From assembly GCA_947497585.1 (NCBI GenBank), contig CANMHG010000007.1, positions 62,001 through 126,000 on the forward strand: 64,000 nucleotides of DNA. The letters run 5' to 3'. Source of the DNA: an uncultured Bacillaceae bacterium (lineage in GTDB: Bacteria > Bacillota > Bacilli > Bacillales > Bacillaceae_L). This document shows positions 27,706-36,490 of this stretch, in pieces (the stretch's first letter is position 1; each line of letters opens with the position of its first letter). A program made the translations under genes and the position numbers. Below the pieces are notes generated by a model. The model had not been told where the DNA came from and ran no database searches. It was given only the letters and a program-made list of their open reading frames with translations.

Positions 27706-28461
27706 ATGGAAACAAAACAGAATCAAACATACGATGTCCTTGAGGTGTGTTTACTAGCAGGTAAATTGATGCTGCAAAACGGAGCTGAAACTTATCGAGT
27801 TGAAGATACGATGACTCGAATTGCTTCCTCTTATGGGATGGATGAATCTCATAGCTATGTAACGCCGACAGGCATTATATTTTCTATGAATGGGCTTGAG
27901 CCTACAAAATTAATCAGAATTTCAGAACGTTCCACAGACCTATATAAGGTCACACGTGTTAATAGTATATCTAGAAAGATAAGTACTGGTGAAATTACGT
28001 TAGAACAAGCATTAGAGAAACTTAAAGAAATTGAAGTAAGCAACTTTGCTTTTCCACTTTGGGTTCAAATTCTTGCAGCAGCGATTGCAAGTGGTTGTTT
28101 TTTAATCATGTTTCAAGGTGGATGGTCAGACTTTATACCAGCCTTTATTACAGGTGCACTTGGCTTTACTACCCTTTTCTATGTGCATTACTTCGTAAGA
28201 ATAAAGTTCTTTGCTGAATTCCTTGCATCTAGTTTGATTGGTATTTTAGCATTGGTATTTGTGACAATAGGAGTTGGGAATGAAGTTGATAAAATTATTA
28301 TTGGATCAGTTATGCCACTTGTACCAGGATTGTTAATTACAAATGCAGTTCGAGATCTGATTGCAGGTCACTTAGTATCTGGATTGTCTAAGGGAGCCGA
28401 AGCCTTTTTAACAGCATTTGCAATTGGAACAGGCATCGCGGTAGTATTGGCTTTTTATTAG
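27706..28461 (+). CDS. Threonine/serine exporter ThrE family, large subunit (DUF1212)
   Basis: About 251 residues. The N-terminal soluble part carries the signature LLQNGAETYRVEDTM-like stretch (LMLQNGAETYRVEDTM) and SYVTPTGIIFSM; about five hydrophobic segments follow, including VMPLVPGLLITNAVRDLIAG. In full-length ThrE this region is fused to the DUF3815 part; here they are separate adjacent genes, as is common in Firmicutes. It probably exports small amino acids with its partner. ATG 27706 has GGAG 10 bases upstream; GTG 27697 is in frame but too close to it. Confidence 0.85.
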   Translation: METKQNQTYDVLEVCLLAGKLMLQNGAETYRVEDTMTRIASSYGMDESHSYVTPTGIIFSMNGLEPTKLIRISERSTDLYKVTRVNSISRKISTGEITLEQALEKLKEIEVSNFAFPLWVQILAAAIASGCFLIMFQGGWSDFIPAFITGALGFTTLFYVHYFVRIKFFAEFLASSLIGILALVFVTIGVGNEVDKIIIGSVMPLVPGLLITNAVRDLIAGHLVSGLSKGAEAFLTAFAIGTGIAVVLAFY

Positions 28462-28469
28462 GAGTGTGA

Positions 28470-28910
28470 ATGATGATGATCATCCAACTTATTATGAGTT
28501 TTTTAGCTTCAGCTGCTTTTGGAATTCTGTTTAATGTCCCCCGAAAATCCTTATTTCAATGTGGTTTTGTAGGGATGTGTGGCTGGATGACGTATATTTG
28601 GCTAGATACATATTATATGGATGCTATACTCTCGACTTTGATCGCGTCGGTATTGGTCGCTATTATAAGTCAGTTTTTTGCGAAGTATTATAAGACACCA
28701 ATTATCATTTTTAGTGTATCTGGGATTATTCCCCTAGTTCCTGGTGGACTTGCTTATGATGCAATGAGAAACTTTGTTGAAAATGATTACAGTGTAGCCC
28801 TGGAGTTAGCTGCCAAAGCATTTATGATATCGGGTGCAATTGCATTTGGCCTAGTATTTTCTGAAGTTATTAATCAGGTGATAAAAAGAATAAATACAAG
28901 TAAATCATAG
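28470..28910 (+). CDS. Threonine/serine exporter family, small subunit (DUF3815)
   Basis: A 146-residue, four- or five-helix membrane protein. IFSVSGIIPLVPGGLAYDAMRNF is the family hallmark and mirrors VMPLVPGLLITNAVRDL in the upstream gene. It starts 8 bp after the partner's stop with AGGAGTG as ribosome site, so they form a two-gene operon encoding a split ThrE-type exporter. Confidence 0.85.
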   Translation: MMMIIQLIMSFLASAAFGILFNVPRKSLFQCGFVGMCGWMTYIWLDTYYMDAILSTLIASVLVAIISQFFAKYYKTPIIIFSVSGIIPLVPGGLAYDAMRNFVENDYSVALELAAKAFMISGAIAFGLVFSEVINQVIKRINTSKS

Positions 28911-28973
28911 TGGGTATTCCTTTTGGGAGCACCCTTTTCTACTTAATTTTGAGAAAAAAATTGAAATTAACTA

Positions 28974-29040
28974 TTGTAAAACTAATGTCATTAGTTTATA
29001 TTAAAACTAACAGCATTAGTTTTCTAACTAACTTAATTAG
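28974..29040 (+). promoter_or_regulatory. Promoter overlaid by palindromic TetR-type operators
   Basis: TTGTAA (28974-28979) and TATATT (28997-29002) are separated by 17 bp. A perfect palindrome AAACTAA-N5-TTAGTTT at 28979-28997 lies exactly in that spacer; a second at 29004-29022 covers the likely transcription start; a shorter CTAA-N5-TTAG follows at 29028-29040. Centres are 25 and 21 bp apart. The operon downstream encodes a TetR-family repressor, the obvious candidate to bind here and shut off its own expression. Confidence 0.85.
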
Positions 29041-29057
29041 AGAGGTTGATAGATATT

Positions 29058-29771
29058 ATGAAAATAACACGTGAAAAATCGGTGTATCAACTAGCATTTA
29101 TGCCAAATTTTTTCCCAGTGAATTGTTATTTTATTGAGGAGGAAGATGGTTTAACTTTAATAGATACTGCTTTACCTTATAGCAAAAAAACAATCCTAAA
29201 AGCCGCACAACAAATTGGGAAACCAATCACAAAAATATTGCTTACTCATGCTCATGGAGATCATGTTGGTGCTTTAGATGATTTAAAAACTAGCCTACCA
29301 AATGTACCTGTATATATATCTACAAGGGACTCCAGACTGTTAGCTGGAGATGTATCATTGGATTCAGATGAACCGAATACCCCGATTCGTGGCGGTGTTC
29401 CAAAAAATATTAAAACAAAACCGGAGATACTTCTAAACGATGGAGACCGTGTTGGATCTTTATTAGCCATTACAACACCTGGCCATACTCCAGGGTCAAT
29501 GTCTTTTCTAGATACAAGAAGTAAGGTAATTATTGCGGGTGATGCTTTTCAAACAAAGGGAGGATTTGCTGTTTCAGGGCAATTGCAGCCTTTCTTTCCT
29601 TTTCCAGCAATGGCAACATGGAATAAGGAGCTTGCACTAGCTAGTGCGAAGAAAATTAAGGAACTAAATCCTTCAATCCTAGCCATTGGTCATGGGAAAA
29701 TGATGTATTTAACAGAAAATGAAATGGATATGGTAATTAATAAAGCTGAAGCGAATATAGGAAGGAAGTAA
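29058..29771 (+). CDS. MBL-fold metallo-hydrolase
   Basis: A 237-residue metallo-beta-lactamase-fold protein. The metal motif HAHGDH is at residues 64-69 (His64, His66, Asp68, His69), TPGHTPGSMSF supplies the next His, GDAF the bridging Asp, and AIGHGK the last His. Substrate unknown; members include glyoxalase II, lactonases and many detoxifying hydrolases. Start ATG 29058 follows GAGAGG at 13 bases. The TetR gene starts 5 bp after the stop, so this is probably an inducible hydrolase controlled by its neighbour. Confidence 0.87.
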   Translation: MKITREKSVYQLAFMPNFFPVNCYFIEEEDGLTLIDTALPYSKKTILKAAQQIGKPITKILLTHAHGDHVGALDDLKTSLPNVPVYISTRDSRLLAGDVSLDSDEPNTPIRGGVPKNIKTKPEILLNDGDRVGSLLAITTPGHTPGSMSFLDTRSKVIIAGDAFQTKGGFAVSGQLQPFFPFPAMATWNKELALASAKKIKELNPSILAIGHGKMMYLTENEMDMVINKAEANIGRK

Positions 29772-29776
29772 GTAAT

Positions 29777-30346
29777 ATGTCACCTAGAGTAGGTTTGGAC
29801 GTAACAACAATTATGAACACAGCAATAGACATTGCGAACAAAGAAGGCCTAGAAGCAGTTACGCTAGCTACATTAGCAAAAAGGTTGAATATCAAAACGC
29901 CTTCATTATATAACCATATTGATGGCTTAACAGGTTTACGTGAAAAGATTGCTATACATGGTTTAGAGCAGCTTTACCAGCATATGGCGGATGCAGCCAT
30001 AGGGAAAACAGGCGATGATGCTGTTAGGGAAATCGGGATGGCTTATATATCCTTTGCAAGAAGCCATCCTGGATTATATGAAGCAACCCTAAAAGCTCCA
30101 GATTCGAGTGTGGACCTACAAGAAGCGGGTGGCCGTATTGTGGAACTAACAAGTAGAATTTTAACGGCATATAACTTAGAGGATGAAGCTGTAATTCATG
30201 CAGTTCGCGGTCTTAGGAGCATTTTACATGGATTTGCATCCCTTGAGCAAAAAGGTGGATTCGGGATGCCTCTTGACTTAGATAAAAGTCTGAAGTTGCT
30301 GATTGATACTTTTCTCGCGGGTATTGAGACAATGAAAAAAAGCTAA
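29777..30346 (+). CDS. TetR/AcrR family transcriptional regulator with WHG-type C-terminal domain
   Basis: A 189-residue regulator. Residues 8-55 form the TetR HTH (AIDIANKEGLEAVTLATLA, then KRLNIKTPSLYNHIDGL). The C-terminal domain has the pattern GMAYISFARSHPGLYEA and VRGLRSILHGFASLE, matching the WHG domain of one TetR group. Its ligand is unknown. It lies last in a two-gene operon with the MBL hydrolase, whose promoter is overlaid by matching palindromes, so negative autoregulation is likely. Confidence 0.88.
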   Translation: MSPRVGLDVTTIMNTAIDIANKEGLEAVTLATLAKRLNIKTPSLYNHIDGLTGLREKIAIHGLEQLYQHMADAAIGKTGDDAVREIGMAYISFARSHPGLYEATLKAPDSSVDLQEAGGRIVELTSRILTAYNLEDEAVIHAVRGLRSILHGFASLEQKGGFGMPLDLDKSLKLLIDTFLAGIETMKKS

Positions 30347-30470
30347 GAGCAATAGATAATGTGCAATTATTAGAAAGGTATGAAGGGGACAATATATGAC
30401 AAAATTGTCTCCTTTTATTTACGATGAAAACCTGTTATTCTATATAAGTGAAATGTAACAAAATATCTAC

Positions 30471-30550
30471 TTTTCAGTTCGGAAAATTACTATATAATGT
30501 AAATAGGTTGTAAGAAATATTTTTTTTGCTTAATTGCGGAAACGTTTGCA
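30471..30550 (+). promoter_or_regulatory. Promoter and CcpA-type cre site of the alpha-glucosidase gene
   Basis: TTTTCA (30471-30476) and TATAAT (30493-30498) are 16 bp apart. CGGAAACGTTTGCA at 30537-30550 matches the catabolite-responsive-element pattern TGNAAACGTTTNCA except for the first base, and is placed about 40 bp downstream of the -10, where CcpA would block elongation when glucose is present. Confidence 0.7.
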
Positions 30551-30611
30551 CAAGGTAATTTATAAGGACTAAACGCATATAAAATAAGTGTTTTTAGAGG
30601 AGTGTATTAGT

Positions 30612-32279
30612 TTGAAAAAGTACTGGTGGAAAGAGGCTACTGCATATCAAATTTATCCACGTAGCTTTATGGATTCAAATGGAGATGGTATCGGAGATTT
30701 AAAGGGTGTAACGCAAAAGTTAGATTACATAAAGGATCTTGGAATTGATGTTATTTGGATTTGTCCAATGTACAAATCTCCTAATGATGATAACGGTTAC
30801 GATATTAGTGACTATCAAGATATTATGGATGAGTTTGGAACAATGGAGGATTTCAATGAACTATTAGCTGAAGTTCACAAACGTGGAATGAAATTAATCC
30901 TAGACCTTGTTATTAACCATACAAGTGATGAACATCCATGGTTTATTGAGTCACGTTCTTCTAAAGATAATCCAAAACGTGATTGGTATATTTGGAGAGA
31001 TGGGAAAGATGGCAAAGAACCAAACAACTGGGAATCGATTTTTAGTGGCCCTGCTTGGAAGTATGATGAAGAGACAGACCAATACTTCATGCATATTTTC
31101 TCAACTCGTCAACCTGACTTAAACTGGGAAAACAAAGAAGTACGCGAAGCTCTCTATGATATGGTGAACTGGTGGTTAGATAAAGGAATTGATGGGTTTA
31201 GGGTAGATGCTATTTCTCACATTAAAAAAGAGCCAGGTCTACCCGATATGCCGAATCCAAATGATTTAGATGTTGTTCCATGCTTCGATTACATGATGAA
31301 CGTAGAAGGAATTGATGAGTTCCTAACAGAGTTTTCACAAAGAACGATTAAAAACTATGATGTGATGACTGTTGGAGAAGCAAATGGAGTTAGTCTAGAA
31401 GACGCAGATAAATGGGTGGGAGAAAAAGAAGGTTATTTTAATATGATCTTTCAGTTCGAACATTTAGGACTTTGGGATAAAGGAACAGACCATGCGGTAG
31501 ATGTGGTTGGTTTAAAGAAGACATTAGAAAAGTGGCAAGTTGGTTTAGAAGGTAGAGGCTGGAATGCTCTATTCTTAGAAAACCATGACCAACCGCGAAG
31601 TGTCTCTACATGGGGCTCTGATAGCACGTATTGGAAAGAAAGTGCTAAAATGCTAGGTGCCTTATATTTCTTAATGAAAGGTACACCATTTATTTATCAA
31701 GGTCAGGAAATCGGTATGACAAATGTGTCGTTCCCAAACATTGAAGATTATAATGATGTGGGTATGATTAATTACTATCACATTGAAACAGGAAAAGGAC
31801 GTTCTCATGAAGAAGTGATGGAGATTATTCAGAAGAGGGGTCGAGATAATTCTCGTACGCCAATGCAGTGGGATAGCTCAAAAAATGGAGGATTTACTTC
31901 ATCTGATAAAACGTGGATAGGTGTTAATCCAAACTATGAAACGATTAATGTAGAAGAACAATTAAATGACAATACCTCCATCTTAGCGTTTTATAAAGAG
32001 ATGATTAGACTGAGAAAAGAGCAGGAAGTATTCAAATACGGTACATTTGATCTTGTTATGAAAAGTCATCCGTCCGTATTCGCTTACACACGTACTTTAG
32101 AAAATGAAAAAGCTTTAGTAATCTGTAACTTCAGTGAATACAAGAATGTATTTGAAGTACCAGAAAAACTAACATTTAATCAAGCAGAAGTACTTTTGAC
32201 AAATTATGAGGGTGCAAATTCGAACCTAGAGGAATTTGTATTAAAGCCATATGAAGCAAGAGTGTATTTGTTGAAATAA
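30612..32279 (+). CDS. Alpha-glucosidase / oligo-1,6-glucosidase (GH13)
   Basis: A 555-residue intracellular GH13 enzyme. The four GH13 regions are seen: LDLVINHTS, GFRVDAISH (nucleophile Asp), VGEANGV (acid/base Glu) and LENHDQPR (transition-state Asp). It should hydrolyse alpha-1,6 and/or alpha-1,4 bonds of short malto- or isomalto-oligosaccharides (MalL-like). Region IV context and GEANGVS suggest isomaltase-type specificity, but this needs an assay. The start is TTG at 30612, 9 bases after AGAGGAG. A cre site upstream predicts carbon catabolite repression. No transporter is adjacent. Confidence 0.9.
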   Translation: MKKYWWKEATAYQIYPRSFMDSNGDGIGDLKGVTQKLDYIKDLGIDVIWICPMYKSPNDDNGYDISDYQDIMDEFGTMEDFNELLAEVHKRGMKLILDLVINHTSDEHPWFIESRSSKDNPKRDWYIWRDGKDGKEPNNWESIFSGPAWKYDEETDQYFMHIFSTRQPDLNWENKEVREALYDMVNWWLDKGIDGFRVDAISHIKKEPGLPDMPNPNDLDVVPCFDYMMNVEGIDEFLTEFSQRTIKNYDVMTVGEANGVSLEDADKWVGEKEGYFNMIFQFEHLGLWDKGTDHAVDVVGLKKTLEKWQVGLEGRGWNALFLENHDQPRSVSTWGSDSTYWKESAKMLGALYFLMKGTPFIYQGQEIGMTNVSFPNIEDYNDVGMINYYHIETGKGRSHEEVMEIIQKRGRDNSRTPMQWDSSKNGGFTSSDKTWIGVNPNYETINVEEQLNDNTSILAFYKEMIRLRKEQEVFKYGTFDLVMKSHPSVFAYTRTLENEKALVICNFSEYKNVFEVPEKLTFNQAEVLLTNYEGANSNLEEFVLKPYEARVYLLK

Positions 32280-32299
32280 ATGAATGGTAAAAACATAAA

Positions 32300-32334
32300 A
32301 AGACTAGTCGCATTTGATGTGACTAGTCTTCTTT
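32300..32334. terminator. Bidirectional terminator
   Basis: AAGACTAGTC pairs perfectly with GACTAGTCTT around an 11-nt loop; A-rich and T-rich flanks give U-tracts for both the alpha-glucosidase and the converging DAO-Rieske gene. Confidence 0.85.
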
Positions 32335-32336
32335 AT

Positions 32337-33866
32337 TTATTCTATTCGCTTCAGTGGTTTCTTAGCTGGGCCTTCAACCACTTCTCCTTCATAAGAGAAT
32401 CTCGACCCATGACATGGGCAGTCCCACGTACAGTCTCCACTATTCCATTCAACCTCGCAGCCCATATGAGTACAAGTGGTATCTACCACAAATAGCTCGC
32501 CATCATTATTTTTAAAAGCACCTGCTCTTTTTCCATTAACAGAAACGACAGAGCCCTCACCAACAGCTAAATCTTCTGGACTTTTGTTCCCGTTTTCTAG
32601 CTTTCCTTTAATTAAGTGTTTTGCTACATCTGCATTAATAGAGACGAACTTGGTGATGCTTTTATCAGCATTAAAACGTTGTGGTGAAAAGAGATCTTTA
32701 TATGGATTTTCTCGGTTTAGTACGATGTCACTTAATAATAAACCTGCGGTTGTACCATTTGTCATTCCCCACTTAAAATAACCTGTTCCAATTAAGATAT
32801 TTTCATGGATAGAAGTAGCATGTCCGATATACGGTAACTTATCTAATGTAGTGTAGTCTTGTGCTGACCAACGATATGGAATTTCTTTTACCTTGAAAAT
32901 GTCCTTTGAAAACTGTTCGAGCGCCTCATAGTGTTTAATGGTGCTGATTCCTTGACCTGTTTTATGACTTTCGCCACTAACTAAAATAAGTTTTTCACCA
33001 TTCATTTCCGTATAACGAAGTGATCTAGTTGGACTTTCAGCACTCAAATACATGCCACCAGGGAATTCGTCCTCTACGGTCACTCCTAATATATAGGATC
33101 GATCAGCATACATTCTTGCAAAATAAGCACCAGTGAAGTCATTGAAAGGAAAATGGGATGCAACGATAACATAGTTACAACTTATTTTTAGTCCATCTCT
33201 TGTAATGATAGTAGGATTCTGTCCATTCTCAATATCCACTGCAGTTGTGTTTTCATAAATGCTTCCACCATTGTCAGTGATAAGCTTAGTTAAATGATTT
33301 AAATATTTTAACGGATGATACTGTGCTTGTTTTTTCATCGATAAAGCCTTTTTCACTTTTAAAAATGGAAGAGGAATGCTATCATGCAGCTCTCCATTAA
33401 TTCCAAGCTTTTGATAGGCTGCGAATTCTTTTTCTAATTTACTTATGTAATCATCTGAATTCGTATAAATATATGCATCTTCTTCAGTTAAGTCACAATC
33501 TATATTATTTTCATGAATTGTTTCCCTTATAAATTCTAGGGCTTGTGCAGTGGATTCGTAATACAACTTTGCATTTTCATCTCCAAAGTCACTAATAAAT
33601 TGATCATAGATTAGACCATGTTGAGAGGTGATTTTTGCAGTTGTATGCCCGGTTGTTCCATTTAAAATCGTTCCTGCATCAATGAGGGCTACTTTTACTC
33701 CCTCTTTTGCAAGTTTATATGCAGCAGTGATACCTGTTATTCCTCCACCAACAATGGCTACCTCAACATTTTGATCACTTGTTAACTTAGGAAATGATTG
33801 TAAATCAACGGAGGACCTCCAATAAGGTTCCGGCATTTGAGGGAGCATTGACTCTGTTTGATCCAT
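32337..33866 (-). CDS. FAD-dependent oxidoreductase with C-terminal Rieske [2Fe-2S] domain
   Basis: A 509-residue fusion. The N-terminal DAO domain has AIVGGGITGITAAYKL (about residue 37) and TTGHTTAKITSQHGL; the C-terminal 90 residues are a Rieske domain with CTHMGC (Cys465, His467) and CPCHGSRF (Cys483, His486) as cluster ligands. Such fusions are common in Bacilli; electrons probably pass between FAD and the iron-sulfur cluster, but the substrate is not known. No membrane segment. ATG start with GGAGAAG upstream. It lies next to a Fur-box-like site serving the divergent gene, so iron control of both is possible. Confidence 0.87.
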   Translation of the reverse strand: MDQTESMLPQMPEPYWRSSVDLQSFPKLTSDQNVEVAIVGGGITGITAAYKLAKEGVKVALIDAGTILNGTTGHTTAKITSQHGLIYDQFISDFGDENAKLYYESTAQALEFIRETIHENNIDCDLTEEDAYIYTNSDDYISKLEKEFAAYQKLGINGELHDSIPLPFLKVKKALSMKKQAQYHPLKYLNHLTKLITDNGGSIYENTTAVDIENGQNPTIITRDGLKISCNYVIVASHFPFNDFTGAYFARMYADRSYILGVTVEDEFPGGMYLSAESPTRSLRYTEMNGEKLILVSGESHKTGQGISTIKHYEALEQFSKDIFKVKEIPYRWSAQDYTTLDKLPYIGHATSIHENILIGTGYFKWGMTNGTTAGLLLSDIVLNRENPYKDLFSPQRFNADKSITKFVSINADVAKHLIKGKLENGNKSPEDLAVGEGSVVSVNGKRAGAFKNNDGELFVVDTTCTHMGCEVEWNSGDCTWDCPCHGSRFSYEGEVVEGPAKKPLKRIE

Positions 33867-33997
33867 ATTTTACTTCTCCTTCCACATTAACTGGGATATA
33901 ACGTTAATATCTCCATTATTGTGTAAATAATGTATGATAATTCCAATTAAAAGCAACAAATAAAATAAATTTACTATTTTTAGTGAGATGGAAATAG

Positions 33998-34039
33998 TAT
34001 AATGAAACCGAATTATTACTATATTCATAATGATTATCA
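33998..34039 (+). promoter_or_regulatory. Likely promoter (-10) and Fur-box-like operator
   Basis: TATAAT at 33998-34003 is a good -10 (its -35 is weak). TCATAATGATTATCA at 34025-34039 matches the 7-1-7 Fur consensus TGATAATNATTATCA at 14 of 15 positions. Placed just downstream of the -10, it would let Fur repress the lipoprotein/c-di-GMP genes when iron is plentiful. Confidence 0.7.
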
Positions 34040-34056
34040 TATAAAGGGGAAGTTTT

Positions 34057-34464
34057 ATGAAAAGGATGTATTCTTCTATATTACTAGTAGGATTTCTAGC
34101 ATTTGATCTCATTGGTTGTAGTCACAGTTCTGCTACTGACTTTGTGATAGTTGAAGAAGAAAATAGTACTAGTACTAGTGTAAAGCCACATTTATCGGTT
34201 GAAATAAAAATAGATGGTGATAATGCCACAGTTTTAATAGATACAGATTTGAAGATATCTGCAAAGAATTATGGTTCTGAAAAGGTTAATGGAGAAGGAC
34301 ATATTCATCTTTATTTAAATAATGGGGAAAAGCAAGGTGTTAAGCAGAAGTCCTATGTTTTGGAAGACTTAGAGAAGGGTCAACATGTTATAAGAGTTTC
34401 TTTGCACAACAATGATCACACGCCGTACGGAGTTACGGAAACAGTAGAGTTTGAGATTAAGTAG
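34057..34464 (+). CDS. Lipoprotein with HxHxYLN-type domain (iron-responsive candidate)
   Basis: A 135-residue lipoprotein: signal peptide with lipobox LIGC (Cys21), then a Ser/Thr linker and a small beta domain ending in GEGHIHLYLNNGEK and GQHVIRVSLHNNDHTPYG. The HIH and HNNDH histidines make a metal site plausible. This pattern recalls DUF4399-type domains, but I am not certain. AAGGGGA lies 7 bases before the ATG. A Fur-box-like sequence lies just upstream, and the GGDEF/HD-GYP gene starts 18 bp after its stop, so the two form an operon. Confidence 0.65.
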   Translation: MKRMYSSILLVGFLAFDLIGCSHSSATDFVIVEEENSTSTSVKPHLSVEIKIDGDNATVLIDTDLKISAKNYGSEKVNGEGHIHLYLNNGEKQGVKQKSYVLEDLEKGQHVIRVSLHNNDHTPYGVTETVEFEIK

Positions 34465-34482
34465 AGCAAGTAGGAGCGAAAT

Positions 34483-36333
34483 GTGTTGAGAAAACTAAGT
34501 TTGCAAGCCAAGATTATATCCATATTTACAATAGTGATCATCCTTACTATTTCTACGATCGTGCTTCAGGGCTCTCATACCCTAAGGAATGCTGTAAAAG
34601 AGACGTATGTTAGTCAACTTAAAGGAATTACAACAGCTATTAACGGAAGGTATGAAGAAAATAGGTCTATTAATGATGTTCAACAAACCTTTGATTATAT
34701 CAAACATCGAGAAGAGAAAGTCCTTGAATTAAATCTTTATACGGTTATAGAGGGTGAGCATCAAGTAGCGGCCTCGACAGATCGTAGAAAACTTGGAAAA
34801 GATACCGACCAGGTTTTAGCACCAACTTTTAATGAAGGAAAAACAATGGTTGCTCACTTTAAAGAAAATGAATTATATAAAGTGAGACTTGTTTCGCCAC
34901 TATTAGAAGATGGCGTGGTAACCGGAGCAATTGAATTATTACTTGATAATACAGATGATATGAAGCTTGTAAATCAGAGAATTCTATTCACAATGATGGG
35001 TGGACTAGCCATAAGTATCGTTTTATTAGTTGTTCTATGGTTTATTATTCGACGATTACTTGTATGGCCGTTAATGACCCTTAGGGAGGCTGCTCTTACG
35101 ATTCAACAAGGAAAGCCTTATGAAGAACTTGAATTGAATGCAAGTCAGGAGATTAATGAAGTTGCCCATGCATTTAATGATATGGTTGTTAACTTAGAGG
35201 ATAGGTACTATAAAAGTATAACCGATCCTTTAACAGGTGCCTTTAACAGCGCTTATTTCAAGCACAAGCTAGCTGAGTCTATTCAAGGTTCTAAGAAAAC
35301 GAGTGAGCCAATGGCCCTTCTATTCTGCGATGTAGATAATTTTAAGAAATTAAATGATAATGAAGGCCATATATATGGTGATAAAGTTTTAAAGGAAATT
35401 ACAAATCTAATTATGGATAATGTTCGTTCAACAGATATTGTTTGTCGATATGGTGGTGAGGAATTTGTTGTAATCATGCCGGCAACGAATAGTGAAAAGG
35501 CAAAAGTAGTTGCTGACCAGATTCGAAATAAAGTTTCAATCCATGGAAATAAAAGTGTACTAACGCCAATTACAATAAGTATCGGAATTGCACTATATCC
35601 TGATGACACTGATGAAGAAAATATTGTTCATTTAGCTGACCAGGCCATGTATACCGCAAAAGGTCTTGGAAAAAATCGGGTTATTTTAGCAAGTGAAATG
35701 AATATAGCTACAAATAAGGAGTATCAACGAAAACTCGTAGATCAACGTTGGATCTTTAATACAGTGCTTTCATTAACAAGAGCGGTAGAGATGAAGGACT
35801 CGTATACACATAGTCATTCTGAGATGGTTTCGCGGTATGCGGCTACAGTAGCTAGTAGTATGGGCTTAAAAGATGAAGAGGTCCACCGTGTTTCTATTGC
35901 AGGGCTGTTACATGATGTAGGTAAAATTGGGGTCCCTGATTCTGTGTTAAATAAAGAAGGGCGCCTTACTAAAGATGAGTTTAATATCATGAAAACACAT
36001 CCAGTCCTTGGTTACAATATTCTAGCAAATGTTGAAGAGTTAAAAGATATTCTTCCTTACGTTCTTTACCATCATGAAAGACCAGACGGAACAGGTTATC
36101 CTAACGGTTTGAAAAAGGATGAAATTCCATTAGGTGCTCGTATTATCGGGGTAGTTGATGCGTTTCATTCGATGACATCGGCAAGACCATACCGTAAGGC
36201 TCCATTGACTCTTGAGAAAGCAATCAGTGAGCTTAACAAAGGAAAAGGAACACAGTTTGATGAAGAAGTTGTAGACACTTTCTTAACCCTTGTCGATGAT
36301 TTATACCGACAATCATTGGAAATGACAAGTTAA
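34483..36333 (+). CDS. Bifunctional c-di-GMP enzyme: sensor-HAMP-GGDEF-HD-GYP
   Basis: A 616-residue membrane protein. TM1 is near residues 12-30, an extracellular sensor region spans about 31-165, TM2 is near 168-190, then HAMP (about 190-245), GGDEF (about 250-400) and HD-GYP (about 420-605). GGEEF at 324-328 is intact. The HD-GYP half has HD at 477-478, HHE at 530-532 and GYP at 538-540, so both synthesis and degradation of c-di-GMP look possible. GTG 34483 or TTG 34486 is the start, with AGGAG upstream. Linkage to a lipoprotein behind a Fur-like box suggests iron-linked control. Confidence 0.88.
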   Translation: MLRKLSLQAKIISIFTIVIILTISTIVLQGSHTLRNAVKETYVSQLKGITTAINGRYEENRSINDVQQTFDYIKHREEKVLELNLYTVIEGEHQVAASTDRRKLGKDTDQVLAPTFNEGKTMVAHFKENELYKVRLVSPLLEDGVVTGAIELLLDNTDDMKLVNQRILFTMMGGLAISIVLLVVLWFIIRRLLVWPLMTLREAALTIQQGKPYEELELNASQEINEVAHAFNDMVVNLEDRYYKSITDPLTGAFNSAYFKHKLAESIQGSKKTSEPMALLFCDVDNFKKLNDNEGHIYGDKVLKEITNLIMDNVRSTDIVCRYGGEEFVVIMPATNSEKAKVVADQIRNKVSIHGNKSVLTPITISIGIALYPDDTDEENIVHLADQAMYTAKGLGKNRVILASEMNIATNKEYQRKLVDQRWIFNTVLSLTRAVEMKDSYTHSHSEMVSRYAATVASSMGLKDEEVHRVSIAGLLHDVGKIGVPDSVLNKEGRLTKDEFNIMKTHPVLGYNILANVEELKDILPYVLYHHERPDGTGYPNGLKKDEIPLGARIIGVVDAFHSMTSARPYRKAPLTLEKAISELNKGKGTQFDEEVVDTFLTLVDDLYRQSLEMTS

Positions 36334-36348
36334 TCTTTGAAAGTAAAG

Positions 36349-36382
36349 TGGTGATTCATTAAGTTGAGTCACCATTTTTTTA
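36349..36382 (+). terminator. Terminator after the GGDEF/HD-GYP gene
   Basis: TGGTGATTC pairs with GAGTCACCA (one G-T pair) around an 8-nt loop, followed by a run of seven T. Confidence 0.8.
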
Positions 36383-36490
36383 TAGAAAAACTGTCTCGTT
36401 CAGGCAAATAATATTAACACTAGTAGAAAATGCTATAATGAGGAGTATTTTACAACTGTATCGGATTTTAAAAACAATGAGGTGTTTTGA

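Noticed and set aside
33870..34112. 80-codon minus-strand ORF between the Rieske fusion and the lipoprotein gene
   Set aside because: AT-rich low-information product overlapping the promoter and Fur-like box; no ribosome site.
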